NCBI RefSeq assembly: GCF_009799925.1
Contig: NZ_WELK01000013.1
Coordinates: 20,954-84,953, forward strand
From: Pseudomonas sp. R-28-1W-6
GTDB taxonomy: Bacteria > Pseudomonadota > Gammaproteobacteria > Pseudomonadales > Pseudomonadaceae
Direction: 5' to 3'
DNA length: 64,000 bases
Part shown: in pieces, positions 8,358 through 16,505 of the stretch
Layout: every line of letters begins with the position of its first letter
How positions within the stretch are numbered: the first letter of the stretch is position 1
Position numbers and translations under genes: made by a program
Notes under the pieces: model-generated
What the model saw: only the letters and a program-made list of their open reading frames with translations
Database searches by the model: none
What the model was told of the DNA's origin: nothing

Positions 8358-9516
8358 CGGCAAACTCCAGGCTGCCTTGCTTGACCAATTCGCAGAGCAG
8401 CTTACGCCCCTCTTCATTGGCGAGCCATTGGCCGAGGTTGTCGGCGTGCAGGGCGTCGGCGGCACAGATCAGGCGCAGCAGGTCCTTCAGCTCGGCCGGC
8501 AGCAGGCGGCTCTGGCCGCTGGCGAACAGCACCAGGCCGACATCCACCTCGCTCCAGGCCATGCGCGCGCTGGGGTTGCGCACCAGTACCGCGCCTTGCT
8601 CGATGGCGGCGAGGAATTCGTCGTCGTCGACTTCGGTGCCGGCGATCAGTTCCGGGTAGCGTGGCTCGGTCATGAACTGGCCGAACCAGGTCAGCAGCAG
8701 GCGCTCGTCGCCCATGTGCTCGGCCAGCAGGGCTTTCAGGCGGTCGAGGGCGTCGCGCTGGATCTGGTGCGGGTCGGCGGTCGGCGCCGTGCCGGCGTCG
8801 CTGTAGCGTTCTTCGTCCGGCAGGAACTGGGCGAGGAAGTCGGTGAAGTGGGTCAGCACTTCGGCGGCGCTGGGCGCGCGAAAGCCTACCGAATAGGTCA
8901 TACAGTCGTCCTCGGCGGTGCCGAAGTGGGCCAGGCGCGGCGGCAGGTAGAGCATGTCGCCAGGCTCCAGCACCCATTCGTCGGTCTGGGCGAAGTCGGC
9001 GAGGATGCGCAGGTCGCTGTGTTCCAGCAGGGCGCTGTCGGCGTCGCACATCTGGCCGATGCGCCAGCGGCGCTGGCCGTGGGCCTGCAGGAGGAACACG
9101 TCGTAGTTGTCGTAGTGCGGGCCGACGCCGCCGCCGGGCGCGGCGAAGCTGATCATCACGTCGTCGATGCGCCAGCTGGGCAGGAAGTTGAACTGCTTGA
9201 GCAGTTCGGCGACTTCCGGAACGAACTGGTCGACGGCCTGCACCAGCAGGGTCCAGTCGTGCTCCGGCAGCTGGCCGAAGGCGTCCTCGGCGAACGGGCC
9301 GCGGCGCAGTTCCCAGGGGCGCTCGCCGTGCTCGATGACCAGGCGCGACTCGACTTCTTCTTCCAGGGCCAGACCGGCCAGTTCGTCCGGGCTGATCGGG
9401 CTTTCGAAGTCAGGGATGGCCTGGCGGATCAGCAGGGGTTTCTTCTGCCAGTAATCGCGCAGGAATTCACGGGCTGTAAGACCGCCGAGCAGTTGAAGAG
9501 GTACATCAGTAGTCAT
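8350..9516 (-). CDS. roxA: Cupin/JmjC-type 2-oxoglutarate oxygenase, ribosomal protein uL16 arginine hydroxylase type
   Basis: This 388-residue protein is of the YcfD/RoxA family, which hydroxylates an arginine of ribosomal protein L16. The Fe(II) triad is visible: H134-x-D136 in GPHYDNYDVF and H197 in YLPPRLAHFG, at the spacing seen in E. coli YcfD. The C-terminal half (about 210-388) forms the dimerisation/winged-helix part. The ATG at 9516 has AAAGG 7 nt upstream. It is the first gene of a four-gene minus-strand operon. Substrate assignment rests on family likeness. Confidence 0.9.
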   Translation of the reverse strand: MTTDVPLQLLGGLTAREFLRDYWQKKPLLIRQAIPDFESPISPDELAGLALEEEVESRLVIEHGERPWELRRGPFAEDAFGQLPEHDWTLLVQAVDQFVPEVAELLKQFNFLPSWRIDDVMISFAAPGGGVGPHYDNYDVFLLQAHGQRRWRIGQMCDADSALLEHSDLRILADFAQTDEWVLEPGDMLYLPPRLAHFGTAEDDCMTYSVGFRAPSAAEVLTHFTDFLAQFLPDEERYSDAGTAPTADPHQIQRDALDRLKALLAEHMGDERLLLTWFGQFMTEPRYPELIAGTEVDDDEFLAAIEQGAVLVRNPSARMAWSEVDVGLVLFASGQSRLLPAELKDLLRLICAADALHADNLGQWLANEEGRKLLCELVKQGSLEFADE

Positions 9517-9532
9517 GTGCAAGCCTTTGAAA

Positions 9533-9560
9533 TAAAAACGCCCGGCACAGCCGGGCGTGC
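9533..9560 (-). terminator. Terminator downstream of purB
   Basis: The stem ACGCCCGGC / GCCGGGCGT with a 3-nt loop is followed on the minus strand by TTTTTATT. It sits 17 nt past the purB stop and just before the roxA-type gene. Confidence 0.85.
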
Positions 9561-9576
9561 AAAAGAGATGCGTCTG

Positions 9577-10947
9577 TCAGACGCGCTTGGCCTGGGCTAC
9601 GGCGTTGCCGATGTAGTTGGCCGGGGTCAGTTGCTTGAGTTCTTCCTTGGCGGCGGCCGGCATGTCCAGGCCGTCGATGAAGCTGAGCAGGGCTTGCGGG
9701 CTGATGCCCTTGCCGCGGGTCAGCTCCTTGAGCTTCTCGTAGGGGTTCTCGATGGCGTAGCGGCGCATCACGGTCTGGATCGGCTCGGCCAGCACTTCCC
9801 AGCAGGCGTCCAGGTCGGCGGCGATGCGTGCCTCGTTCAGCTCCAGCTTGCCGATGCCCTTGAGGCTGGCTTCGTAGGCGATGACGCTGTGGGCGAAGCC
9901 GACGCCGAGGTTGCGCAGCACGGTGGAGTCGGTCAGGTCGCGCTGCCAGCGGGAGATCGGCAGCTTGCTGGCCAGGTGCTGGAATAGTGCGTTGGCGATG
10001 CCCAGGTTGCCTTCGGAGTTCTCGAAGTCGATCGGGTTGACCTTGTGCGGCATGGTCGAGGAGCCGATTTCGCCGGCCACGGTCTTCTGCTTGAAGTAGC
10101 CGAGGGAGATGTAGCCCCAGACGTCGCGGTCGAAGTCGATGAGGATGGTGTTGAAGCGGGCGATGGCGTCGAACAGCTCGGCGATGTAGTCGTGCGGCTC
10201 GATCTGGGTGGTGTAGGGGTTGAACTGCAGGCCGAGGTCGCCCTCGATGAACTGCTTGGCGTTGGCTTCCCAGTCGATCTGCGGGTAGGCCGACAGGTGG
10301 GCGTTGTAGTTGCCCACGGCGCCGTTGATCTTGCCCAGCAGCGGCACGGCGGCGACCTGGGCGATCTGCCGCTCCAGGCGGTAGACCACGTTGGCCAGTT
10401 CCTTGCCCAGGGTGGTCGGCGAAGCCGGCTGGCCGTGGGTGCGCGAGAGCATCGGCACGTCGGCGAACTTGACCGCCAGCTCGCGGATGGCGGCGGCGAT
10501 CTGCTTCATCAACGGCAGCAGTACGCCGTCGCGGCCTTCGCGCAGCATCAGGGCGTGGGACAGGTTGTTGATGTCCTCGCTGGTGCAGGCGAAGTGGATG
10601 AACTCGCTGACCGCGGCCAGTTCCGGCAGCTTGGCGGCCTGTTCCTTGAGCAGGTACTCCACGGCTTTGACGTCGTGGTTGGTGGTGCGCTCGATCTGTT
10701 TCACGCGCTCGGCGTGCTCGACGGCGAAGTTGTCCGCCAGCTCGTTGAGGATGGCCTGGGCTTCGGCGGAGAAGGGTGCCACTTCGGCGACGCCTTCGTG
10801 GGCGGCCAGGCGCTGCAGCCAGCGGACTTCGACCATGACACGGAAACGGATCAGGCCGTATTCGCTGAAGATCGGGCGCAGGGCGCTGGTTTTGGAGGAG
10901 TAACGGCCATCAACGGGGGAAACCGCGGTGAGCGAGGAAAGCTGCAT
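9577..10947 (-). CDS. purB: Adenylosuccinate lyase
   Basis: This enzyme catalyses two steps of purine synthesis: SAICAR to AICAR plus fumarate, and adenylosuccinate to AMP plus fumarate. The 456 residues match the E. coli/Pseudomonas type. The fumarase-superfamily loop SSTMPHKVNP is at about 296-305, with TSEDINN (about 122-128) and the SRTHGQPASPT segment carrying the catalytic His (about 171). The ATG at 10947 gives the usual MQLSSLTAVSPVDGRY start; 15 further upstream codons are not part of the family. It is followed by a strong terminator, so it is probably transcribed alone. Confidence 0.98.
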   Translation of the reverse strand: MQLSSLTAVSPVDGRYSSKTSALRPIFSEYGLIRFRVMVEVRWLQRLAAHEGVAEVAPFSAEAQAILNELADNFAVEHAERVKQIERTTNHDVKAVEYLLKEQAAKLPELAAVSEFIHFACTSEDINNLSHALMLREGRDGVLLPLMKQIAAAIRELAVKFADVPMLSRTHGQPASPTTLGKELANVVYRLERQIAQVAAVPLLGKINGAVGNYNAHLSAYPQIDWEANAKQFIEGDLGLQFNPYTTQIEPHDYIAELFDAIARFNTILIDFDRDVWGYISLGYFKQKTVAGEIGSSTMPHKVNPIDFENSEGNLGIANALFQHLASKLPISRWQRDLTDSTVLRNLGVGFAHSVIAYEASLKGIGKLELNEARIAADLDACWEVLAEPIQTVMRRYAIENPYEKLKELTRGKGISPQALLSFIDGLDMPAAAKEELKQLTPANYIGNAVAQAKRV

Positions 10948-11144
10948 GGAGGCGTTCTCGGACTGTCGGTCAACGAAAAGGGCGCACATCATACATGAAA
11001 TCGTGGCGCAGGCCGTAGCCTGAAGGTTGCCGTTTGCGCCCTGACCCCGTGTTGGGCAAGAGGAGTTGGGATCAGTTCAGACTGAAGCGTCGCCCTGGAT
11101 ATTCAGGGATTGCCGGGAGGCAGGGCCCCCCCGGCTGCTACGCC

Positions 11145-12659
11145 TTAGCGGCGCAGTTTGTTGCCCTGGTAGTCGAGTGCCTCTGCGGCCTTCTGCGCCT
11201 TGTCCGAGCCCTTGTCGGTGCCATTGACCGACGAACTGGTCATCGCGAAGGTGAAGAGCGCATGAGCCGCGGCATCGGACATCTGGTCCAGCGCCTCGTC
11301 ACTGTTGTTGGCATAGGTGTCGCAGGCCTGGTGGTAGCAGGGGTCGTACGGCGCTCCGGCGGTTCCACCGTAGATGGCTGCCTGCTCGGCGGTCTTGATG
11401 TCCTCGGCGCCAGTGAAGAGACCGCCGGCCGGAATGCCTACGGCGATGAAGGGACCATAGTCGGAGCGGCCATCGAAGGCGGTCGGCTCGACCGGCAATC
11501 CCTGTCCGGTAAAGTAGTCGAGGAAGATTTTCTCGATATTGCCGGAACCGTTGGGGCCCGCAGTGCCGGTCGCCGAGCCGTCGCCGTCGTAAACGAAGCG
11601 CACGAAGTTGGGCGAGCCGATCATGTCGAAGTTGAGGTTCACTGCGATGTTCTTGATGTCGCGCGCACTTAGGTTGTCGACGTAGGCCTGGGAGCCGTGC
11701 AGCCCGGCCTCCTCGGCTCCCCACCAGGCGAAGCGCAGCTGGTTGACGGGTTCGACGCCCATTTCGGCCAGCTGCAGCGCCATTTCGAGCAGTGCTGCCG
11801 AGCCGCTGCCGTTGTCATTGATACCGGGGCCTTCCGCCACCGAGTCGAGGTGCGCGCCGACCACCACGACGCGATCGTCGCGCCCTCCAGGTGTCTCGGC
11901 AATAAGGTTTTCGGTGCTGCGAAGCTCCGAGATGGCGTCGACCAGGATGCGGGCCACCACGCCCTCGGCCGCCAGCTCCTCGCCGACGGCGAAGGCGGCG
12001 CCGACCACCGGTATGCTGACGGACGGTTCACCGAGGGTACCGCTGAAGGCCTCGGTACGATCCGCCTGGCCCTCGTTGAAGATCACCACGCCGCTCGCGC
12101 CCGCCGCTTCGGCATTCTGTGCCTTCAGCAAAAAGCTGCAGGTGCCGCGCTGGATGATGGCGATATTGCCGGGCGTGAAGCCGGCAAAGTCCTCCGCCTC
12201 GCAGCCGCTGGTCGAGCTGTTGGCCGTGGCGCCTGGGGGCAGCTGCAGGTCGACGCCTTCGGCAGTGCTGGTAACCGCGCCGGCGCTGGAGTATTCCATG
12301 GTGAGGAAGCCGGCGACGTCGGAGTAGGGGTATACAGTGGCCACTGGCGCCACTTGTTCGAGCTGTGCCGGTGACAGTTCCTCGAAGTAGGGAAATTCGA
12401 AGGGCTGCACCGTCACGTAGTAGCCGGCGGATTCGACCAGCCCCCTGATATGGTCGAGGGAGGCCTGATAGCCCGGTGTCGTCGCGGCGCGCGTACCGCC
12501 ATTGGCATCGGCGATGGCTTGAAGGTCTAACTGATGCGCGCGCACGCCTTGCGGCGTAATGGCCGCACGGAAGACTTCGGTATCGACCGGGACGGCTGCG
12601 GTGCTCTGCTGAGCGGAGAGGAGGGCTGCTGTCAGCAGCGTCAGCTTCATCGTTCTCAT
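11145..12659 (-). CDS. Secreted M28-family Zn aminopeptidase with PA domain
   Basis: The protein has 504 residues with a signal peptide (1-21). A protease-associated (PA) insert spans about 125-245, and the M28 catalytic domain follows. The di-zinc ligands are all present: H270 (GAHLDS), D282 (INDNGSGSA), the E316-E317 pair (WGAEEAG), D345 (NFDMIG) and H443 (CYHQACD). The family resembles P. aeruginosa leucine aminopeptidase PaAP and Streptomyces aminopeptidase. The ATG at 12659 has AGGAG 7 nt upstream; an in-frame ATG 3 codons later also exists. It stands alone, with gaps on both sides, between purB and the DMT permease, where I do not recall it in P. aeruginosa. Confidence 0.93.
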   Translation of the reverse strand: MRTMKLTLLTAALLSAQQSTAAVPVDTEVFRAAITPQGVRAHQLDLQAIADANGGTRAATTPGYQASLDHIRGLVESAGYYVTVQPFEFPYFEELSPAQLEQVAPVATVYPYSDVAGFLTMEYSSAGAVTSTAEGVDLQLPPGATANSSTSGCEAEDFAGFTPGNIAIIQRGTCSFLLKAQNAEAAGASGVVIFNEGQADRTEAFSGTLGEPSVSIPVVGAAFAVGEELAAEGVVARILVDAISELRSTENLIAETPGGRDDRVVVVGAHLDSVAEGPGINDNGSGSAALLEMALQLAEMGVEPVNQLRFAWWGAEEAGLHGSQAYVDNLSARDIKNIAVNLNFDMIGSPNFVRFVYDGDGSATGTAGPNGSGNIEKIFLDYFTGQGLPVEPTAFDGRSDYGPFIAVGIPAGGLFTGAEDIKTAEQAAIYGGTAGAPYDPCYHQACDTYANNSDEALDQMSDAAAHALFTFAMTSSSVNGTDKGSDKAQKAAEALDYQGNKLRR

Positions 12660-13056
12660 GGGGGTGCTCCTGTGTGAAACAAATCTCACCGAAGACAACG
12701 CCTTTGAGCACTTCAGTGGCCATGGTCGCCTGGCCGACTGCCATTTCAATTTCATCCATTGCCGTGTCAGGCTGCTTGGGAAGCGTAGAGCAAATCCCGG
12801 CAACTGCTAGTAGCGGCGAATGCTGGTTGTCGTTCGTGCAAGTCCACACCTGCGGCGACCGATACCCGGCGTGCTGCTGTCATTCTGGCTCAGGCTGTAG
12901 CGGCGTATTGCGGCGAGGATCGGCAATGTTGGTGGCCTGGGGCCGGGATTGGCCGGCATACGGGCATGATTGGCCAACAGGGGCGTTTGCCCTCTGCAAG
13001 ACCTGTTGCAGTGCTCGAAGGGAAGAGCGAGGTGGCGCGATTGCCCGGCTTGCCAT
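12660..13056. other. Gap between the DMT permease and the aminopeptidase gene
   Basis: This region should hold the aminopeptidase promoter (minus strand). I see no convincing promoter, RNA gene or terminator. Open frames crossing it (12674-13189 plus, 12890-13693 minus) are shadows without ribosome sites. Confidence 0.4.
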
Positions 13057-13920
13057 TCAGCCGGCGCGCCGGGGGATCGACAGCAGGCTGGCGGCGAAGA
13101 TCAGTGCGGCGCCGAGCAGCGAGGTCAGATCGGGCATTTCGCCCCAGCGCAGCCAGGCGATCAGCCCGGCAAAGACGATGGCCAGGTAGGCGATGGGTCC
13201 GATGATGCCGGGCGGGGCCAGGGCGTAGGCCTTGGACATGACGATCTGGCTGACGGTGGCCAGCAGGCCGACCACCAGCAGCAGACCCAGGTCGTGGCTG
13301 TCCAGTGCCTGCCAGGCCCAGGTCAGCGGGATGGCGGAGATCAGGGTGCTGAACAGGGCGAAGTAGAAGACGATGCGGAAGGCCGGTTCGGTGTCGCTCA
13401 TCTCGCGGATCGAGACGAAGGCGAAGGCGGCCAGGATGCTGGCGGCCAGGCCTACCAGCGCCTGGCTGTCGAGCAGCGCCTGGCTGGGCTTGGCCACCAG
13501 CAGCACGCCGAGCAGGCCGATGCCGGTGGTCAGCAGCATGCGCCGGGTCAGCGGCTCCTTCAGCCACCACCAGGCAATCACGGGTGTAAATACCGGCGCC
13601 GAGTAGGTGAACAGCATGGCGTCGGCCAGCGGCAGGTGGGCGATGGCGTAGAAGAAGCAGTACATCGCCGCCAGGCCGTAGGTGGTGCGCCACAGGTGGG
13701 ACTTCAGACGGGTGGTTTTGAGCGGCCGGGGGCCCTTGAGCAGCACCAGCGGCAGGAAGAACAGCACGCCGACCAGGTTGCGGAAGAACACCACCGACTC
13801 GTTGTTGACGCTGAGCGAGACCTCGCGGATGCCGACGCCCATCAGCGAGAACAGCAATGCGGAAAGCGCCAGCAGCAGGGCGCCCTGGGCGGGCTTGCTG
13901 CTGCGCGAGGGTGGATTCAT
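13057..13920 (-). CDS. DMT-superfamily permease (two EamA domains)
   Basis: The protein has 287 residues with ten predicted membrane helices arranged as two EamA repeats (about 12-140 and 152-283). Features typical of the family are FFRNLVGVLFFLPLVL, YSAPVFTPVIAWWWLKEPLT at the end of repeat 1, and AYLAIVFAGLIAWLRWGE at the end of repeat 2. It probably exports a small metabolite; the substrate is unknown. It starts 1 nt after the hflD stop, so it is likely the distal gene of mnmA-hflD-permease. Confidence 0.9.
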   Translation of the reverse strand: MNPPSRSSKPAQGALLLALSALLFSLMGVGIREVSLSVNNESVVFFRNLVGVLFFLPLVLLKGPRPLKTTRLKSHLWRTTYGLAAMYCFFYAIAHLPLADAMLFTYSAPVFTPVIAWWWLKEPLTRRMLLTTGIGLLGVLLVAKPSQALLDSQALVGLAASILAAFAFVSIREMSDTEPAFRIVFYFALFSTLISAIPLTWAWQALDSHDLGLLLVVGLLATVSQIVMSKAYALAPPGIIGPIAYLAIVFAGLIAWLRWGEMPDLTSLLGAALIFAASLLSIPRRAG

Positions 13921-13921
13921 G

Positions 13922-14542
13922 TCAGCCGCGCAGCAGCGGGTAGAGTTCCTTGAGCAGCTTGCGGCGGCCGAGCACCAGTTGCCAGCGGCTACCGCCGAGC
14001 TGGCGCCACAGGCGCGCCGAGCGGATGCCGGTGAGCAGCAGGGCGCGGATCTTCGCCGCGTTGCCGGCCTGCTGCAGGAAGCGCATGTCGCCCTGCACCT
14101 GGATGCGCTGACGGAAGGTGCTGATGGTGTCCTGGTATAGGGCGCCGCAGGAGGAAATCACGTTCTCGTGGGTCAGGCCGAAGTGACCGACCTGTTGCTG
14201 GATCTGGTCCAGTCGGCTGCCGATCACCTGCAGCAGGTCGTCGCGCTTGGCCAGTTGGCGCTCCAGGCCGAGCAGGGCCAGGGCATAGCGGAGCGGCTCG
14301 CGCTGCAGGCTCGCCGGGTTGCGTTCCAGGGCACTGGCCAGGGCCTTGTAACCCTCGCGCAGGTTGAGATCGTCGCCGCCGTAGACTTCCAGGGTGTTCT
14401 TCGGGTCGCGTACCAGCAGGCTGCCGAGCAGACAGCTGATGTCGGCTTCACTGGCCTGGCCGGTGCGCGCGATCTTGTCCACCAGGGTGGTGGCTTCGAA
14501 GACGGCGGCGAGGGCGGTCAACTGCTCCTGAATCGGGCTCAT
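13922..14542 (-). CDS. hflD: HflD-family protein (high frequency lysogenization protein D homolog)
   Basis: This 206-residue, largely helical protein is of the HflD family, a membrane-peripheral protein that in E. coli binds phage lambda CII. Its cellular role is poorly known. It is recognised from the N-terminal QLTALAAVFEATTLVDKIARTG, the GLTHENVISSCGALYQDTIS segment and the constant position just after mnmA. The ATG overlaps the mnmA stop (ATGA at 14542-14539). Length is normal. Confidence 0.93.
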   Translation of the reverse strand: MSPIQEQLTALAAVFEATTLVDKIARTGQASEADISCLLGSLLVRDPKNTLEVYGGDDLNLREGYKALASALERNPASLQREPLRYALALLGLERQLAKRDDLLQVIGSRLDQIQQQVGHFGLTHENVISSCGALYQDTISTFRQRIQVQGDMRFLQQAGNAAKIRALLLTGIRSARLWRQLGGSRWQLVLGRRKLLKELYPLLRG

Positions 14543-15669
14543 GCCAGGCTGGCTCCGGCAAACCAGGGTTCGGCACTTTCGATCACGCCGCCGCCGAGGC
14601 AGACCTCGCCATCGTAGAACACAACGGACTGGCCGGGGGTGACGGCGCGCTGTGGTTCGGCGAACACGGCGCGGTAGCCGTTCGCGGTCTGTTCCAGGGT
14701 GCAGGTCTGGTCGCTCTGCCGGTAGCGCACCTTGGCGGTGAGCTGGCGCGGGCCGCTCAGGTCGACCGGGTTGACCCAGTAGATTTCCGAGGCGAGCAGG
14801 GCACGGCTGAACAGCCAGGGGTGTTCGTTGCCCTGGCCGACCAGCAGCACGTTGCGCTTCAGGTCCTTGGCCAGCACGTACCAAGGTTCGTCACCGGCGT
14901 CCTTGAGGCCGCCGATGCCGAGGCCCTGGCGCTGGCCTATGGTGTGGTACATCAGGCCGTGGTGGCGGCCGATCACTTCACCCTCGATGGTCTCGATGTC
15001 GCCCGGCTGGGCGGGCAGGTACTGTTTGAGGAAGTCGCTGAAGCGCCGTTCGCCGATGAAGCAGATGCCGGTGGAGTCCTTCTTCTTGGCAGTGGCCAGC
15101 TCGTATTTCTCGGCGATGGCGCGCACCTGGGGTTTCTCCAGTTCGCCGACCGGGAACAGGGTGCGGCCGATCTGCTCGCCGCCGACGGCGTGCAGGAAGT
15201 AGCTCTGATCCTTGTTCGGGTCGAGGCCCTTGAGCAGCTCGCTGCGGCCGTCGCTATCGCGGCGGCGCACGTAGTGGCCGGTGGCGATCAGGTCGGCGCC
15301 CAGGCTCAGGGCGTACTCGAGGAAGGCTTTGAACTTGATCTCGCGGTTGCACAGGATGTCCGGGTTCGGCGTGCGTCCGGCCTTGTATTCGGCGAGGAAG
15401 TGCTCGAACACGTTGTCCCAGTATTCGGCGGCGAAGTTGGCGGTGTGCAGCTTGATGCCGATCTTGTCGCACACGGCCTGGGCGTCGGCCAGGTCGTCCA
15501 TGGCGGTGCAGTATTCCGTGCCATCGTCCTCTTCCCAGTTCTTCATGAACAGGCCTTCCACCTGGTAACCCTGTTCGAGCAGCAGGAGAGCGGACACGGA
15601 AGAGTCCACGCCGCCGGACATGCCGACGATTACGCGTTGTTGGGCGGGGGCGGTGGTGGTGCTGGACAT
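14539..15669 (-). CDS. mnmA: tRNA-specific 2-thiouridylase MnmA
   Basis: This enzyme adds sulfur to U34 of tRNA-Lys, -Glu and -Gln, taking persulfide sulfur from the Tus relay (tus genes at 32626-34008 in this window). It has 376 residues. The PP-loop SGGVDSS is at about 18-24, the catalytic cysteines are C107 (DILCNREIKF) and C203 (TGICFIGER), and the C-terminal beta-barrel ends with GQSVVFYDGEVCLGGGVI. The start gives the expected spacing to the PP-loop. It is followed by overlapping hflD. Confidence 0.98.
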   Translation of the reverse strand: MSSTTTAPAQQRVIVGMSGGVDSSVSALLLLEQGYQVEGLFMKNWEEDDGTEYCTAMDDLADAQAVCDKIGIKLHTANFAAEYWDNVFEHFLAEYKAGRTPNPDILCNREIKFKAFLEYALSLGADLIATGHYVRRRDSDGRSELLKGLDPNKDQSYFLHAVGGEQIGRTLFPVGELEKPQVRAIAEKYELATAKKKDSTGICFIGERRFSDFLKQYLPAQPGDIETIEGEVIGRHHGLMYHTIGQRQGLGIGGLKDAGDEPWYVLAKDLKRNVLLVGQGNEHPWLFSRALLASEIYWVNPVDLSGPRQLTAKVRYRQSDQTCTLEQTANGYRAVFAEPQRAVTPGQSVVFYDGEVCLGGGVIESAEPWFAGASLA

Positions 15670-15733
15670 AGGAATCGTGGGTGGTGACTGCAGGAGGGCG
15701 CGATTCTAGCAGGCGCGGGCGCCCGGCGGCGAA

Positions 15734-16180
15734 TCAGGCCGGATCGCGGATCAGGCTGAGCGGGAAGTGTTCGCCGGCCAGGTAGTCGTCGATACAGCGC
15801 AGCACCAGCTGGCTGCGCCAGCGCTCGGGTTGCTCGGCCAGTTCTTCGCGGGTCAGCCAGCGCGGACCGATGATGCCGTCGTCCAGCGGGCTGTCCGCCA
15901 GATGGCGCATTGGCTTGGCGGCGAAACACACGCGCTGGTAAGTCACGCCGTTGCTTGGGGCGGTGTAGAGGTAGATACCGGTGACGGCGGTCAGCTCGAC
16001 CTGCCAGCCGGTTTCTTCCAGGGTTTCGCGCAAAGCGGCGTCGATGAGACTTTCGTCGGCTTCCAGATGACCGGCAGGCTGGTTTAATACCACCTGGCCG
16101 CCAGCCAGCTCTTCGACCAGGAGGAAGCGCCCCTGGTCTTCTACGACGGTCGCCACCGTAACGTGGGGAGTAAAGCGCAT
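15734..16180 (-). CDS. Nudix hydrolase, NudJ-like
   Basis: The protein has 148 residues. The Nudix box GX5EX7REXXEEXG is complete (G37, E43, R51-E52, E55-E56, G58). The N-terminal FTPHVTVATVVEDQGRFLLVEE and the FSWL-less C-terminus fit the NudJ-like branch, whose E. coli member hydrolyses HMP-PP and nucleoside phosphates. The ATG at 16180 has GGAGG 5 nt upstream; a longer frame to 16246 lacks one. The gene lies just upstream of mnmA. The real substrate is undetermined. Confidence 0.93.
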   Translation of the reverse strand: MRFTPHVTVATVVEDQGRFLLVEELAGGQVVLNQPAGHLEADESLIDAALRETLEETGWQVELTAVTGIYLYTAPSNGVTYQRVCFAAKPMRHLADSPLDDGIIGPRWLTREELAEQPERWRSQLVLRCIDDYLAGEHFPLSLIRDPA

Positions 16181-16505
16181 ATGCACCTCCGCAAATAGGG
16201 CGTCGGATGGTAGCGGCAGATTCTGCCAGCGACCAGATCCGCGCATTCCGCAGGCGAGCTGCTAGGATAAAAGTCGGTTGCAATTGCGAGCTTATGTAGT
16301 GCCGCCTGTAGTTTGACTACAAGAAGTGCTGCGAGGCAGCATTGGCGCAGCTCTCGTAGCCGCAATGCGGTAAGGAAATGTCGAAAAGTGCGTGACTTTC
16401 TGTAGAAAAACTACAAGAATGTGTCGCCTTTCCGAGACCCAAAGTTCCATTCGCCACGCCATCCGCGTGGCGGAATGTCAGACCACGAAAACAACGGAGT
16501 CAAGC
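16181..16505. other. Divergent promoter region Nudix / icd
   Basis: No gene is seen. The stretch carries three TGTAG/CTACA-type palindromes (see 16295-16321 and 16401-16415) upstream of icd. An apparent in-frame 38-codon extension of icd back to a GTG at 16392 crosses the second palindrome and is not accepted. Confidence 0.5.
16295..16321. promoter_or_regulatory. Candidate RccR-type operator upstream of icd
   Basis: TGTAGT (16295-16300) and ACTACA (16316-16321) are separated by exactly 15 nt. A second TGTAGT at 16307-16312 makes a tighter palindrome with the same ACTACA. A further related palindrome, TGTAG-A5-CTACA, lies at 16401-16415, 90 nt before the icd start. The half-sites match what I recall for Pseudomonas RccR and match the element upstream of aceA; the regulator itself is inferred. 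Confidence 0.6.

Noticed and set aside
16392..16505. N-terminal extension of icd to a GTG
   Set aside because: The extension crosses a regulatory palindrome, and the ATG at 16506 gives the standard 418-residue protein.
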